Assembly (NCBI GenBank): GCA_029962745.1
Contig: CM057162.1
Span: 15,996,438-16,060,437, forward strand
DNA length: 64,000 nt
Reading direction: 5' to 3'
Source: Echinometra lucunter
Taxonomy: Eukaryota; Echinodermata; Echinoidea; Camarodonta; Echinometridae
The position numbers and the translations under genes were made by a program. A model generated the notes under the pieces. It was not told the origin of the DNA. It did not search any database and worked only from the letters and a program-made list of their open reading frames with translations. Of this stretch, positions 34,439-46,424 are shown one piece after another; within the stretch, counting starts at the first letter, position 1, and each line of letters starts with the position of its first letter.

Positions 34439-35297
34439 GTTTATATATCACATTTTACTGTGGCCTATAGAGAATATTCACAATTTCATAACAAAAGTAG
34501 ATAATACTTCATAATGAATTGGATACACTTTGTACTATAGCCTCCTTACCTGTTATCTATACTTTCAACTTGTTAACAACTTTTTAAAACACCCTCATCC
34601 TCAAAATTAACTGCCCTTGATCCCGCAGACAAGGATGTAAAAAAGCTGAGGATTGACTGAAAGTGCCGCTCTATGATTACTCAATAATTCACAAAGGAAA
34701 CGTCAAACAGACAGTAAAAGGCCTTCAAGAAAAGGTTACTCAGTGTGCGGCGGTCAATGTACATGCGATCATACTCCAGTTCAGTTCAAGTGAGTTTATT
34801 TCTCATGTATCATCAAACCCAAAAAAAACATTACAGCGTAACATAAAATTTATATACAACTGAAATAAGTTGGCAATAAATATCAGGTACATATACCAAA
34901 CCGAACATGGTTATACAAGAGATAGGAAGAAAACATGAGAAACGAGGAACTAAAAGAAGCAAAGCTGGTAAATCATTAGTCTCTCGATGATTAAGTACAA
35001 TTTGCAATTTATAAATTCAGAATAAGTTTGTACATCCAAAATACAGGGTATTACACATTGCCTTGAGAAAAAAAAGTATCAAATAAGAAAAGGAAAACAA
35101 GGCTACAAAAAGGAGCAAATAAAGGAGATGCAAAAAGCGAGCAAGAGAAATTATTGGTAACTTACATCTTACAATGATAATACTGATTAGAAGAAAATAA
35201 GTTGATGATGTCATTGAAAGGGGTTGGTGTCCCATGAACAGTGGCCAGCACTATTCAGTTATAAGCAAAGTTCATAATTAAGATTTGCAGACCAGGT

Positions 35298-35819
35298 GGG
35301 TGTTTCACAAAGATTAAATCGATACTAGATTTAGGATTGATTTAAGCAGAGATTGATGTAATATGCCTTTGTGCATCTTGAAATTGATTCATAATATCCT
35401 GTTTCATCATACCAATTTTAAGATTAAATCGATTTTAGATTTAGGATTGATTTAAGCAGGGATTGATATAATATGCCTTTGTACAGTTAAAAATTTCCTG
35501 ATATATTAATAATAGTAGGCATTTGTAAGGTGCCATCTATCTAGAAAAATTCTATTCCGAGGCGCACAAGAAAAGAAAAGAAAAGAAAAGATTAGAGGGT
35601 TTGGAACTTTGGATGAGTGTCAAAGTGTCTAGTACTGGTATTGTTAAAACAGACATGTTTTCAACTTGGATTTAAAGGTTTCTAAAGATGGCATGATTCT
35701 CAAAGCCATTGGTGGATTGTTCCAAAGAGAGGGTATCCTTTTTCATTATATTCATCTCAAGTTACTTAAAACTTCCACTCGATTTGAAAATCAATTTGAA
35801 CTCTTTGTGAAACACCCCC
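35298..35819. mobile_element. Composite TIR element with internal duplication and insertion
   Basis: Outer ends GGGTGTTTCACAAAGA and TCTTTGTGAAACACCCCC are complementary. Inside, a segment from AGATTAAATCGAT through GATTTAGGATTGATTTAAGC to AATATGCCTTTGT occurs twice (about 35311-35384 and 35422-35490). Sequence at 35500-35760 appears to be a separate inserted repeat. Confidence 0.7.
35500..35760. mobile_element. Inserted SINE/LINE-tail-like repeat
   Basis: Begins TATTAATAATAGTAGGCATT followed by TGTAAGGTGCCATCTATCT, carries an (AAAAG)n run at 35570-35590, and continues as a nonrepetitive body to about 35740. The AT-rich opening resembles the tail of the SINE at 28805-29100. Recognition as a dispersed echinoderm-type repeat is from memory. 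Confidence 0.45.
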
Positions 35820-36129
35820 AGAGTTGCAAAAATTCTTGAGTAAAATGGCATCATCATCAGTAGCAGCAGAAAAAGGAGAAGTACATTTAGAAGTAGTGTT
35901 TAGCAAAATTGAGGCGCTATAAGGTTGAAGCCACTACAATCTATTGTTTTTTGACCCGAGAAGATGGCCAAAGTCATATTCTCACAACCCATAAATGCAC
36001 TACAAACCAGAAAAGCTCCATTTTTAGCTACTTTCGAGACAATATCTCAACTAGGTCCATTTTCTTAAAACCCCCTCACTTTGGGTATCATATATTCTGC
36101 TGGTCATTGACCGTGAAATTTGCTTCCCC

Positions 36130-36720
36130 TGAAAACATTGATCAATCACATGGGTAATGCGAACCCCCGACGGCATGCGCACCCATTTCGCCCCGGAATC
36201 AATTACATGCCAATGCATGCTCTCAAATGCATTGCAGCGCCACCAATCTACATACACCTTCCCCCCTCTCACTATAGCTGATGCAAATGGAGATAAAGCA
36301 TCGCACGAACAATGGACGGCGAATATTTATGAAACGGTTTGTCGGCATAACCAGCTCATTGTGTAATTCAATTAAAACCGGGCTATTCTCCTGCACGTTT
36401 TTCTCGCATGCACCTCTAATTATACCATCATGAAGCGCATATTGAGTGACAGTCGTTATAGTCCCCCCACCCCCTCCCCACTAAACGTTACTGAACTGCC
36501 CCAGGCCATGCAGGGGATGGAGTATACTGCCGAGAGGAGAGATGGAGGCGGGCTAAGACAACAAGTTTACATTAGATCGTAATTTGAATTTCATGAATGT
36601 TTCAACGCGGGTAAACAGCTGAGCATGGCAAGATCAAGTTTGACAGTTCTCAAAAGAGGCGGGGTAAACGTTTTTCTTTGCCATCGCTGCATAAACGGAA
36701 CAAGGACCTGACTAAACATG
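36130..36720. promoter_or_regulatory. CpG-richer block with POU, GATA, SOX and FOX motifs
   Basis: Unlike its flanks this region has many CpGs. Motifs include GCATGCGC (36173-36180, half NRF1-like), octamer ATGCAAAT (36281-36288), AGATAA (36291-36296), SOX-type AACAATGG (36308-36315), GTAAACA (36611-36617), E-box CAGCTG (36616-36621) and a second GGGTAAAC near 36662. A 69-codon frame (36157-36366, +) overlaps but has no recognisable domain. This is a candidate enhancer or promoter by motif clustering. Confidence 0.3.
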
Positions 36721-36969
36721 ACCGGTTTTCCAGGCTTTGGGGAAACATCAGGAGAGGCTACTGAATGGCTTAATATCTTACAAAGAAATAGACAAATTCA
36801 CCCCCTTTTCATCAAATGGTCCATTTAAACAGTGCATCCTTTTTAGGAAATAAACCTAAAACCCTATGTATTTAGCATACAACCACTGCCTCTTACATTT
36901 TCTCTTCTCTCTTGGGAACTTTGAGCTTGTTCATGATACATAAGAGCTTTATTTGCTTCCAAAAGATCT

Positions 36970-37117
36970 GGGCCCTATTTCATAAAACTTGTTATCAACA
37001 ACAAGTTGCAATAACTACTGAAAGCAACTGAAATCCTTGCATCTGATTGGCCGAGGGAAAATTTGTCAAAGGAATGTGGCACTTGCTACTGATAGCAAGA
37101 TTTATGAAATGGGGCCC
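36970..37117. mobile_element. GGGCCC hairpin MITE, copy 2 (148 bp)
   Basis: Ends GGGCCCTATTTCATAAAACT and ATTTATGAAATGGGGCCC; core CATCTGATTGGCCGAG and GAATGTGGCA as in the 13866 copy. Confidence 0.92.
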
Positions 37118-37149
37118 TGATGTTTCTGCCTAACTTTTTGAAGTATCAA

Positions 37150-37952
37150 ACTCTTCTTTTCTCTCTCTCTTTCATTGTACGTTCAGAGATGCTATAATGA
37201 TCACAATATGTTATTTCAGTTTCAGTTTCAGTTTATTTTCTCATTCCACATTTCATCTATCCCTCTTTCTTTGTCATGCACACTTTTTTATCCTTTCTTC
37301 CTGTCTCTCCGTAGCTCTCTCTCTCTCTCTCTCTTTCTCATTTTTTCCCAGAAATTTACAAATCTTTCTTCTCCTTATCTTTATTTCAGACGTGTTTATC
37401 TCTCTCTCTCTCTGTTTCTCCCTCTTTATCTGACTGTCTTTATAAATTGCCATTTTATATCGATTGTACATACCTTTCATTAATTCTGGAATTACCATTT
37501 TAATTAAGTTTTTCATGACACCTGTGAACTCATTTCTCTTCAGATTCGATTATTCTCTCAATTTATCTTTAATTTGTACAATTTCTTCAGATTCTTCTTT
37601 TAATTTAGTATCTTTTCTATTCCAACTTTATTTCAATTTCACTCTCTCTTTCTCTCTCTCTCTGTTTCATTTCATATCTTTTTCTCTTTTACTAATAATC
37701 AACTTTCTTCTTTCTTTTTCTTCAGTGAGTATATTCTGTTAGCAGAATACTCATAGAAAGTGATTTAACTCTATACAGGCCTCGGTGCCTAAAGTGAAGT
37801 AGAAAATACAAAAACAAACTGAACAATTCTTGAAAGCTGCTGGAAAATATTAGCTTGTGCTTTACAGATGTTTATTCTTCAAGGTATTTCAATACCTTTC
37901 TCTCTTCTCACCTTCTTTGCCCTATCTCTGGCCCCTCTATCTGTTTCTTTAT

Positions 37953-37989
<37 letters not shown>

Positions 37990-38200
37990 TATTTTCTCTT
38001 TTGTTCCTCTTCTATCTCTATCCCACTCTCACTCTCTTCTTTCATCCTCCTTTTTTTCCTCCTCTGCCCCTTTCTACCTCACTTCCTTACCGCAATTTTT
38101 CTCTTTCGCACTTCTATCTCTTTCCCCCTCTTTCACTCTCTTCTTTCACCCTCCTTTTATGCTTTTTCTATGCCCTTTTGTACCTCACTTCCTAACCCAC

Positions 38201-38248
<48 letters not shown>

Positions 38249-38250
38249 CC
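37150..38250. repeat. 1.1 kb CT-rich domain
   Basis: Several CT microsatellites (about 37316-37335, 37400-37413, 37950-37985, 38204-38248) lie in degenerate pyrimidine-rich DNA. A CTTTCACTCTCTTCTTTCA-type segment recurs near 38030 and 38130. Frames over it are artefacts. Confidence 0.9.
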
Positions 38251-38529
38251 CCTGAATTCCTTTCCAATACATACCCTGCCTTAAGAAGCCAAATAAATGT
38301 TTGCTTCTCTGGAATCAGATACAATTCACATAAATACACATATCTCAACGATGCATTTCAACATCCATGACTAATGCACAAGGACGACCTTGAGTTACCT
38401 TTTGCAAACCGCCGGGTATTTGCATTCGATGCTGAACTCCAAACGAAAAGCTCTTGATGCAGCCCACCCTACCGGTCCTACGCAGGTGTTTTGAGAAGCG
38501 TTGTCCCCGGCATACCTTCTGAATGTCAA

Positions 38530-39810
38530 TTAGAGCACATTTCGTGAATCATACCTTCACGAAGATTTGCCTAATTAGATGAGATTTTTCACAATTCAAA
38601 TTCCTAAATCCCCAAACGTGTGGTGGCAAAACTTTAAGGACCGCACAGACGGATGCACTGTGCGTGGCAATGATAATCTCTAATTCCAGCTGACAAAATT
38701 TGGCTGGTTCCTGAAGGGGGTCTGATGACAGACCATGCATGCCCCCACATGCATCAAGACAGCTCGAATTTCTTACAATTTTATCCATCATGTCTTGTAT
38801 TAATATGAACGAGTGCTTAGTTGAAATAACTTTGTTCATATTCCTAAGTATTCATCATCACTTTCACGGATAAATCCTCAAAGCTCTATGATTCATTCAT
38901 AAACTTTTTCATTAGTCCAGAATCCCTCTTCTAAACAGTTTTAGTTTTAAAATTCTACTCAAATCAAATCTTTAGTCTTTCACTATAAAAAAAAATAAAA
39001 ATCACTTACAAAGAAGTATAATAGATAATAGGTGCAGGATGGACACAAAACTGCAAAAAAGCACAAAACTGCATGTTGAAAGTGACCTCTTGATAATAGA
39101 GAAAACATGAAAACAGTATCACAAAAATACATAAAATTACTAATGAAGAACAACATACTGTGAGGGACAGAAAAGAGAGTAAAGAAAACATTTGCCAAAA
39201 AGCTCTAGTTTATTGGGTGACTTCATGCTTTTTCTGGATCGTAGGAAAAATGTAGTTTACAATGAATAAGATTTTAAATTCAGATTCTGTTTCAACAAGA
39301 GAACATTTCATGAATCACAGCTTTTTAAGGATTCGCCTCAGCAGATGAGATTTTAACAATTCAAATTGTGAAATCCCAAAACGTGTGGTGGCACAACGTG
39401 GAGGAGGAGACAGATGGATGCTCTGTGCGTGGCCACGATTATCCTTAATACCAGCTGAGAAAATTTGGCTGGTGTCTGGATGGGGCTGAAGATAGACCAA
39501 GCACGCCCCCACTCAAATTTGGGCAGCTTGTGTTTCTTATAATTTTCTTTGTCATATCCTGAATTAATATACAAGGGTGCTCAGCAGAAATAATGTTTTT
39601 CATCTTGACTAACCTTTATTTAAGAATCTACTAATTCAGTAAAAGTATGAGTAAGCATGCCCCCACATCCATTCAGGCAGCTTGAATTTCACATATCTTT
39701 TTCTCAACCATATCTTGAATTAATATTCAAGAGTGCTTGATAGCAATAACTTTGTTCATCTTTCTAAGTTTTCATTATTCTTTTCAACGACAATCCCTTA
39801 AGGTTTAGTT
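38530..39810. repeat. Local triplicated repeat, about 320 bp unit
   Basis: Unit A (about 38530-38860) and unit B (about 39300-39610) share CATTTCRTGAATCA, GATGAGATTTT, ACAATTCAAATT, AACGTGTGGTGGCA, CTGTGCGTGGC, AAAATTTGGCTGGT and ATGCCCCCAC-type segments in order. Unit C (39655-39810) repeats only the distal part from GCATGCCCCCACAT to TTGTTCATCTTTCTAAG. About 440 bp of unrelated AT-rich DNA separates A and B. Confidence 0.85.
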
Positions 39811-40123
39811 TATGCTTGTTGAAGAAGCTAATACCTGCAGATGAGTTGATGAGGACACAGAGGATATAACAAAAAACTCAGATAGTTGAGAAAAAGAACA
39901 TGAGAAGGATAAGGAGACAAGGGGATAGGGTGGATGAACAAAGAAGATAGGCTGCTGAATAAGGGTGAGAAAAGGATAAAGAGAGGATCACTAAAGAAAA
40001 GATTGAAAGAATGCATCTATACATATTGAAGTAGAATTAAATGGCTGAGAAAAGAGTAAAGAAGGCAGTGGTATTATGTAGAATCCCCTGCCCCCCCCCC
40101 AAAAAAAAGGCAATCAAGTGGAA

Positions 40124-40385
40124 GATGATGACGATGATGGAGATGATGATGATGATGAAGATTATGATGATGATGATGAAGATGATAATGGAGATGATGA
40201 TGATGATGATGAAGATGATGATGATGATGGAGATGATGATGATGATGATGATGATGATGAAGATGATCTGGTGATAAATGATGATCATAATGATGTTGAT
40301 GATAATGATGACGATAATAATTATGAAGAAGATGATGATGATAATGAAAAAATGATGATTATGATGATGATGATGATGATGACTT
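40124..40385. repeat. 260 bp (GAT)n microsatellite
   Basis: GAT trinucleotides with GAA/GGA/AAT interruptions. It creates an Asp-rich frame on plus and an Ile-rich frame on minus, neither a gene. Confidence 0.95.
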
Positions 40386-41650
40386 TGGAGGATGTTATCC
40401 TTAGTTTGAAATTCAACATTTCTTATCTACAAATATTCAACTTACATCTTCAAGAAGTCCAAATGGGTTAAGCCACAACTGATATTGAACTAGCCAGGTA
40501 TATGGCCCACCCCAATTTATCATTCTCACTTAAAATTGGGGAGAGTGCATGTGAGTGTACTTTCATGTTCAAACATTTGACATAACATGGAAAATATTGA
40601 ACCAAGGTGATCTTCCAAATCATTCAATGTTGACAGACTGCATTCATGTAACCTGACCGATATTCAACAATGCAGACGTCTAAATTGATAGCAACTACAA
40701 GGTGTGCCAAAAAAAAAACAGTTATGAATGATCTGTGATGCAGATCAGCAACCTTTGCATCCAGCTTTATTTCATCAAAGAAATAGGCTTCTGGTTTGAG
40801 CAGGGATAAAATTTTAGATTCAGGGACAGAAAAGGTGAAATGAAGTGTTGGATACTCAATTAAAGTTACATGCAGGAATTAGAATGTCAGCAATGACTAC
40901 AGAATCATTGTTCCTGTATCATATCTTATCAAAGTTGTGATAAAAACATACTGATTTAAGGTTTTTTAACCTTTAAAAACCAAAATAATGTGTTTGGTTT
41001 TAAATCATTTTAAATAATTCTATTTTTTTTATCAGGCAAATGCTCTCGATATAGTAATGTTGTCAAACTTGTTTACACTGTGCAGTACTGGTATGTAACT
41101 TGCAAGAGTCTATATACATTATAAATACCCTTTTTCAGAGTGGAAAGAAGATTATTGTTTTCAATTGAGAATAAAAAAGATATTTATTTGATTTAGTCAA
41201 TGCAGCCGATGTTTTGAAATGTTAGCCTTAAATGTTGCTCCTATAGAAAGAAAACATTAGTTCAGTAGGTATAATGTTAGATTTTTCTTTGGAATAAAAA
41301 CAAAATCTCTTAGCTGCAGTTTCATACCTCAAAGTAAAAACAATATAACAACAATATCTTAGTCAATTTTACATAAACAAAATTAACAGCAAGGTTCCAT
41401 AGTCATTTATTTATTTTTATTTTAAATTGAAAAGTGCCAACCCTGTGTATAATGCAATCAAATGACTGCAATAGCGAGTATAGCCGGTAAAATATAAATA
41501 TGTATTGGAAAAATCTAGAAAGGAGAGATTTTTCTTATTTGATTATTGAATAATTGCAGATAACGCAAACTTTTTGTCGTAGCCTGTACAAAGAGACCAC
41601 TAAAAAAAAAAAAAACTTTCAAAATGGGTAGCTGACCTTGTACATTTGAC

Positions 41651-41730
41651 TTAACTTGTTGACTACTGGAATGTGGTGACCCCTGTATCATGTATATGGG
41701 AATCAGAGAATCCAGAATTCAACAGGTTAA
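41651..41730. mobile_element. TTAACC-ended hairpin repeat, copy 3
   Basis: Starts TTAACTTGTTGACTACTGGA and ends AATTCAACAGGTTAA, with GACCCCTGTATCATG and GGGAATCAGAGAATCC inside. Homologous to 7087-7166. Confidence 0.7.
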
Positions 41731-42251
41731 TTATTTATACTATCAGAATAACAAACTGTCTTTTAAAGAAAGGGGTGTACCCCATGGCAGGATGGCATGT
41801 ATGTTGAATATCATCCTGCTTGAAAAAAATGCCATGAAAATCAGATCCTAGACTGGGCCTCCTGAATACTTAATTGCCACCCTTAAACTAATTTCACTAC
41901 TTGCAGCACTTAAGAGAAGTTACACTACGTGACTGAGTCACTGCATTGTTATGATGGATTTTTTTGTTTTAGCACACCCTGTACTTCCAACCAACTCCTA
42001 TCATATAATTGTCATTGTCAATTACCAGGGGGAATCTGTTCCTCCCAGGATAAGGTAACCAGACATGTATAAGCCGATTAACACCATCGGGGCGAGGTCC
42101 TCTGGCCCTTCGCCCCCGTGACTTCCTGAATAGGGGCGGGGATTACCCCTGCCTTGGGGATTGCTTCTTATTGGGAAGGGGGCAGAAGGGGAGCTATTGG
42201 CAGTGGAAGTAGTGGTAAAGGAGAAATATAGGTGAAGAAAAGAGGAGGTCA

Positions 42252-42660
42252 TGTTTCAAGAACATCTGGTCTTCTTTCAGACTTCAGGAATATCAATTTT
42301 TGGTAAAAGATGGATAAAATTCGTAATTCCATACTGAAAACTCTAATGGATCTTTATAAAACCCTTTTCAATAATCTGATAGCAATGGGATAAAGGCGAC
42401 AAGTTAACAAATAAAGAGTTCTAAGGCCTTGTTTAAGCAATCTGTTATATTTCAAGAAACAAAGATGCAAGATTCAGACTGCTCTGAGAACTTAACTGTC
42501 CAGTATGTGTCTCTGTAAAGCACTTTTTCAATAATCCGTTTGCAAGAAGATAATGGAAATATAGCAAAACAAAGAGCTGCAAGGACTTGTTTAACCCATC
42601 TGAAATGCTTCGAGAACATCTATTTATCAAGATATAAGAGATAATGGCAAGAAATGTAAT
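42252..42660. repeat. Degenerate tandem repeat, about 158 bp unit
   Basis: TTTTCAATAATCTGATAGCA (about 42367) and TTTTCAATAATCCGTTTGCA (about 42526) begin matching segments that continue through ACAAATAAAGAG/AAAACAAAGAG, AAGGMCTTGTTTAA and TTTCAAGAAAC/CTTCGAGAACATCT. A third, partial unit starts at GTTTCAAGAACATCT near 42252. Confidence 0.7.
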
Positions 42661-42989
42661 TTCAGAAACGTTATGAACATTTCCAATAGTACATTGAAAT
42701 AATGTATAAATATACATTACAATGTCATGGGCAGTCAAAACCATGTACTGCACTGTCATGGTGGAGGCATCCAACATTAAACTTTGCAAGCATTATCATG
42801 CTCATCAACTTAATCTTTAATCTTAAACTTTCACTCTATCAAAGTTTATAATGGGTCAAGCAAACAGGGGCTAATTGACCAATTTCTCTTCCATTATCAA
42901 TACAGCATATCAAGCCATCACAGACAAGCAAAGCATGTAACTTGCACCAAACCACTGCCCCAAAGTTAGTGGGTTAAACGAAAATTTGC

Positions 42990-43260
42990 GACAAAATTTG
43001 CTTGAAGCACACACGAGCTGGCGCCGAGCCGTTGCCGTGGAGAAAAGAAACGTTGCCCAGCCGGGCAGGTGGTGTCCGATGGAGAGAGAGAGTGTTCTCC
43101 CAGAAATCGCTCCTCTTCGACGCAAGCCAGAGATTTTGGACAACAACGAAGGAAAGGTTCCCTCGCTGCTGTGGTGTATGTTTGAAGCCCCTTTTGGAAC
43201 ACTTACGTGAGAGTTCTCCAGGGATTCAGCCAGTAATTGGTTCTGGAGAGCGGTACACAA
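42990..43260. other. CpG-richer block, possible exon or regulatory DNA
   Basis: The plus strand is open 42986-43210 and the minus strand 42910-43260, an uncommon overlap of open frames. GTGAGA follows TTAC at 43205 on plus, and on minus the same spot reads CAC|GTAAGT, a good donor match. Neither strand has a convincing acceptor, and the predicted peptides show no domain I recognise. It may be an exon, a 5' UTR or an enhancer. Confidence 0.2.
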
Positions 43261-43987
43261 TGAAGATGGGGATGACTATGGAGGGGGTGGGGTATTCCAA
43301 AATGGCTACTATGACAAATGTATTTGGATTTGAAAAATAGATGTGCAAATCTCAGTAGCTTGCTGAAATCATTATATTTGAGTGACTTTGTGACATTTGA
43401 AATTAAATGCCATATTTCCCATTTGCGGTAAGAAACTTGAGAAGGGGGTGACAGCAAAAGAAGATTGGGTCATTCAGGGCAGTAATAAATCCATTTTTAG
43501 TGTAATGGGAGAAGCTGAAGAAACTCCTCTGACAAAGTTTGCAAAAAGCAATTCCAAAGTGCAAAAACAAAAAAAATGCAACATCCCTACCCCCCCCCCC
43601 CCACCCAAGTTTTATTTAAAGCAATACCGATTTCATCAGTGGTGGATTTTGTAAGGGCACTTACAGAAGCCAATGCCTTCTGTTTTTTAAACCAAACTAT
43701 TCATTGTGCTCTACCGTTCAGATGTGATGACCCTTCCTTTTTTTTAAATTTATCCTTATGAAAAAGATGTGCCTGGAACACACACAATACAGACAAACAG
43801 AATGCATGCTGTGTTCTTTATGCATGTTTCTGTGCCACTACTTGTTATCAAACTATACCTACCACTGCTTATATAGCATTTGCCAAATTTGAAATTTTAT
43901 TCAGCAGGGCTTCACTACAAACAAAGGGAAAAGATCATCCATTGTACATTAATCTATTTTTTCTTCATGAAATATTGGAAGGGTTCA
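43261..43987. other. Unannotated stretch
   Basis: Contains a C run near 43591-43602 and AT-rich DNA. No gene seen. Confidence 0.6.
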
Positions 43988-44170
43988 ATAGACCTGTTTA
44001 CTAACATTATGCAAAGTTGTTGAACAAAAGTTTCACTAGACAACTAAAAAGCTTGCCAGAGACTTCCATGACATAGCAATAACTAATATATGCAAACTGG
44101 ATTGCATCTTTTCAGATGCGATTATGTTGAACGGGTGAACTGAATCTGTGACAACAGTTCTGGGGAGAAA
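43988..44170. mobile_element. Second copy of the AGACCTGTTTACTAA element
   Basis: Opens ATAGACCTGTTTACTAA and matches the minus strand of 8744-8963 through AGTTGTTGAA, GACAACTAAAAAGCTTGCC, GGATTGCATCTTTTCAGAT and GTGAACTG. The far TIR is not identifiable. Confidence 0.7.
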
Positions 44171-44336
44171 CCTACATGCACTTGAATACATCAGTGACGG
44201 GTATATGACTCCTAGTGCCGAATTCGGAAATCTACACTCTTGTGATATTTCGACCAACATCTAGGAAAAAAGGAGAAGAGCTTTGAACCTTTTGGCAAAG
44301 CTCTCTGCATGGCTTAGTTGCAGTATTTTTGCTTTT

Positions 44337-44556
44337 CAGTGGCGGATCCAGGGGGGGGGAATCCCCCCCCCCCCCCTTTTGAAGCCGATGACCTTTTCTT
44401 GTTTTGCTCATAGTGAATTTTGAAGGTAAAATAGACACCTAAAATGCTGAGGACCTTTTTTTTTTTTTGCTTGTCAGCAATTTTTTTTTTTTTTTTGTAA
44501 AACAGACACATGAAAAAGTTGACCCCCCCCCCTTTGAAAAAAATTATGGATCACTG
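44337..44556. mobile_element. hAT-like MITE with 8 bp target duplication
   Basis: Left end CAGTGGCGGATCC, right end GGATCACTG. Flanks TTGCTTTT (44329-44336) and CTGCTTTT (44557-44564) match at 7 of 8 bases. The interior has long C and T runs and GTAAAATAGACACCT followed by GTAAAACAGACACAT, a tandem pair also present at 62388-62590. Confidence 0.8.
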
Positions 44557-44564
44557 CTGCTTTT

Positions 44565-46424
44565 ATGTAAGCACAAGACAGAGAGAAAGCTACCCGATGC
44601 CTGCCACAGGTGGGGCTGTAACCCTTATGACTGTGTGTTTGCAATTCTTAACAATTTCATCTTTTAAGAAATTTGGATTATGGCAAAATCATGTAAAATA
44701 GAGAAAAGAAAAGTAGGTTACAGAGTATCAAAACATTTCAAAGATGGAATAACAAAAAAAAAAGAAAAAACTTCAAATCTGTACCATCATTTGCAATCTG
44801 AATACTCCATATTCTGTACTACCATCATTTGCAAAGAGTTTAAAGGCATTGGTTAACATTGTTATGATTTTAAAAAATCTTGTTTTGTTACTTGAAAATG
44901 GGATAAACATAAGGTTTATAGTGTAAATATACCAGTCTGAAAGTTTCAAAGTATAGTATCCACAGGAAGTATTTTTAAATATCAAAAATGTGACCCAATG
45001 TTTGAAATATATACAAGGGTCGGTTGCACAGAATAGACATAAGGAGTGCGCATGCGCGTATGACTCACCTTACCGTACATTGTGTATTGGCGTATCACGC
45101 GGCGGGAGGCACATAACGGCATTTTCAAATTCAAGCAAAGTAGTCCTCTTAGTGATTGTCTCGTGAGACGAAGGATAATAAAATTGCCGTTTGCGTCTAA
45201 CTTACACTTTTTCATTCCAAATTGTGGTTTGTTTCAGGGTTTTTTAGTACAAATACAAGTACTCATAGACATGTTTCATCTTAGTTTGAGAATTTTTTAA
45301 ATCAGCTACTCACAAAGTTAGCCAATGCCTTTAAGACCACCTGGGAATTTTGAGGTATTTCAATAATTTGGAATACATTTGTTTGTCTCATTGAACGATT
45401 ACATAACATGTTTACTACAGTGGTCAGTAGCACAAGAGTAATATGAATGCACTGAAAATAAATATTTGTCTGAAAATAAATATGTTTAATTTTGTTTTTT
45501 GATTTATTGCATTTTGGAAGAGTGGCCTTTGGCTTTTGCAAATGATGGTATTATTGGTAAACTGAATATTTCACATCAGCAATACGGTGTCAAATAATCG
45601 TCTCTTTGTCGATGGAAAATAAAGTTCAAGTCAAATGTCAATGTGAAGAAACCGTGCCATTCAAAAATCCCTAAAGACCTCTTATGACCCTCCAGACTTT
45701 TCAATTCACAAAAAGAACTAGATTAATTGGGATTGGATCCTGGATGATAATATATTCTGTCATAAATTGGGTCAAAATATAATAGCTAACCAAATGACCA
45801 CATAATGAGGTGATTGGGGGGGGCCAAGGAGTAAAAAAAAAAAGTACCCTTCTAAAATAGGTTTGGTTTCACAAAGGGATTATTACATCTGGGAGGGGGA
45901 AGGAAGGTCACACCAGGGGAAAAAAATTAACATATTCTTTCCGGGCCTACTTTTTGAGCCCAATCATCCAAGTTTTCTACATTGTTTTACAATTTACAGT
46001 GGAGAATTTCAGGGGCTCTTTTTAATTATTGCAGGGCTCTTTTGATCATTTCAAGGGCAAATTTTCCCCCGAGCCCTCATGTCATTTTTTTCTCTGGGTC
46101 ACTCTACATATTCACTAGTTATTGGGGTTTTTTTACACATGATACAAACACTAATTACATAGCAAAAGACTTCAGCTCCTAGCTTTGTGTGTAGATCACG
46201 CAGCTAGCCTTAACCAGAAGAAAGATAATAAGCCTCATTCATCATGTAACATATTATAGGGAACAACAAATGACCCAATCTTTTCATTTCAATATTCCAA
46301 AACCTGACACCTTGTTGACCTCTGAAACCTCAGTATTTTGACCTTTCGATAAATCTTTGAAAAGAAATAGTAATTAGAGTCCTACAAATTCAAAGCCTTT
46401 GACTGCATGTTCTTAAAACATGTG
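44565..46424. other. Noncoding background
   Basis: AT-rich DNA except for the block at 45030-45200. 45201-46424 shows no supported gene; G and A runs occur near 45817-45843. Confidence 0.6.
45030..45200. promoter_or_regulatory. CpG-rich block with NRF1 palindrome
   Basis: GCGCATGCGC (45048-45057) is a perfect NRF1-type dyad, followed by TGACTCAC. GGCGTATCACGCGGCGGGAG follows. On the minus strand AAG|GTGAGT lies beside it, a strong donor match after an open frame (45215-44982). NRF1 dyads are common in animal CpG promoters. No transcript start or ORF can be proven. Confidence 0.3.

Larger units (their letters stand above)
32039..36129. other. Noncoding background
   Basis: 32039-32875, 32974-33726 and 33890-34294 show no supported gene; frames are short and featureless. 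34439-35297 is AT-rich. Its start (34780-34860) resembles LINE 3' ends by composition only. A doubled CTGACTGACCG occurs near 34078-34101. Confidence 0.55.
39811..42989. other. Noncoding background
   Basis: 39811-40123 and 40386-41650 show no supported gene. Short A and C runs are common (for example 40090-40108). 41731-42251 holds a G-rich stretch near 42089-42193 but no exon-like frame. Confidence 0.6.

Noticed and set aside
36157..36366. 69-codon plus frame
   Set aside because: Some protein-like composition, but no splice signals or family; regulatory DNA seems likelier.
40118..40471. Asp-rich protein
   Set aside because: Pure (GAT)n microsatellite translation.
42445..42789. 114-codon minus frame
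   Set aside because: Overlaps the 158 bp degenerate tandem repeat and has no recognisable domain.
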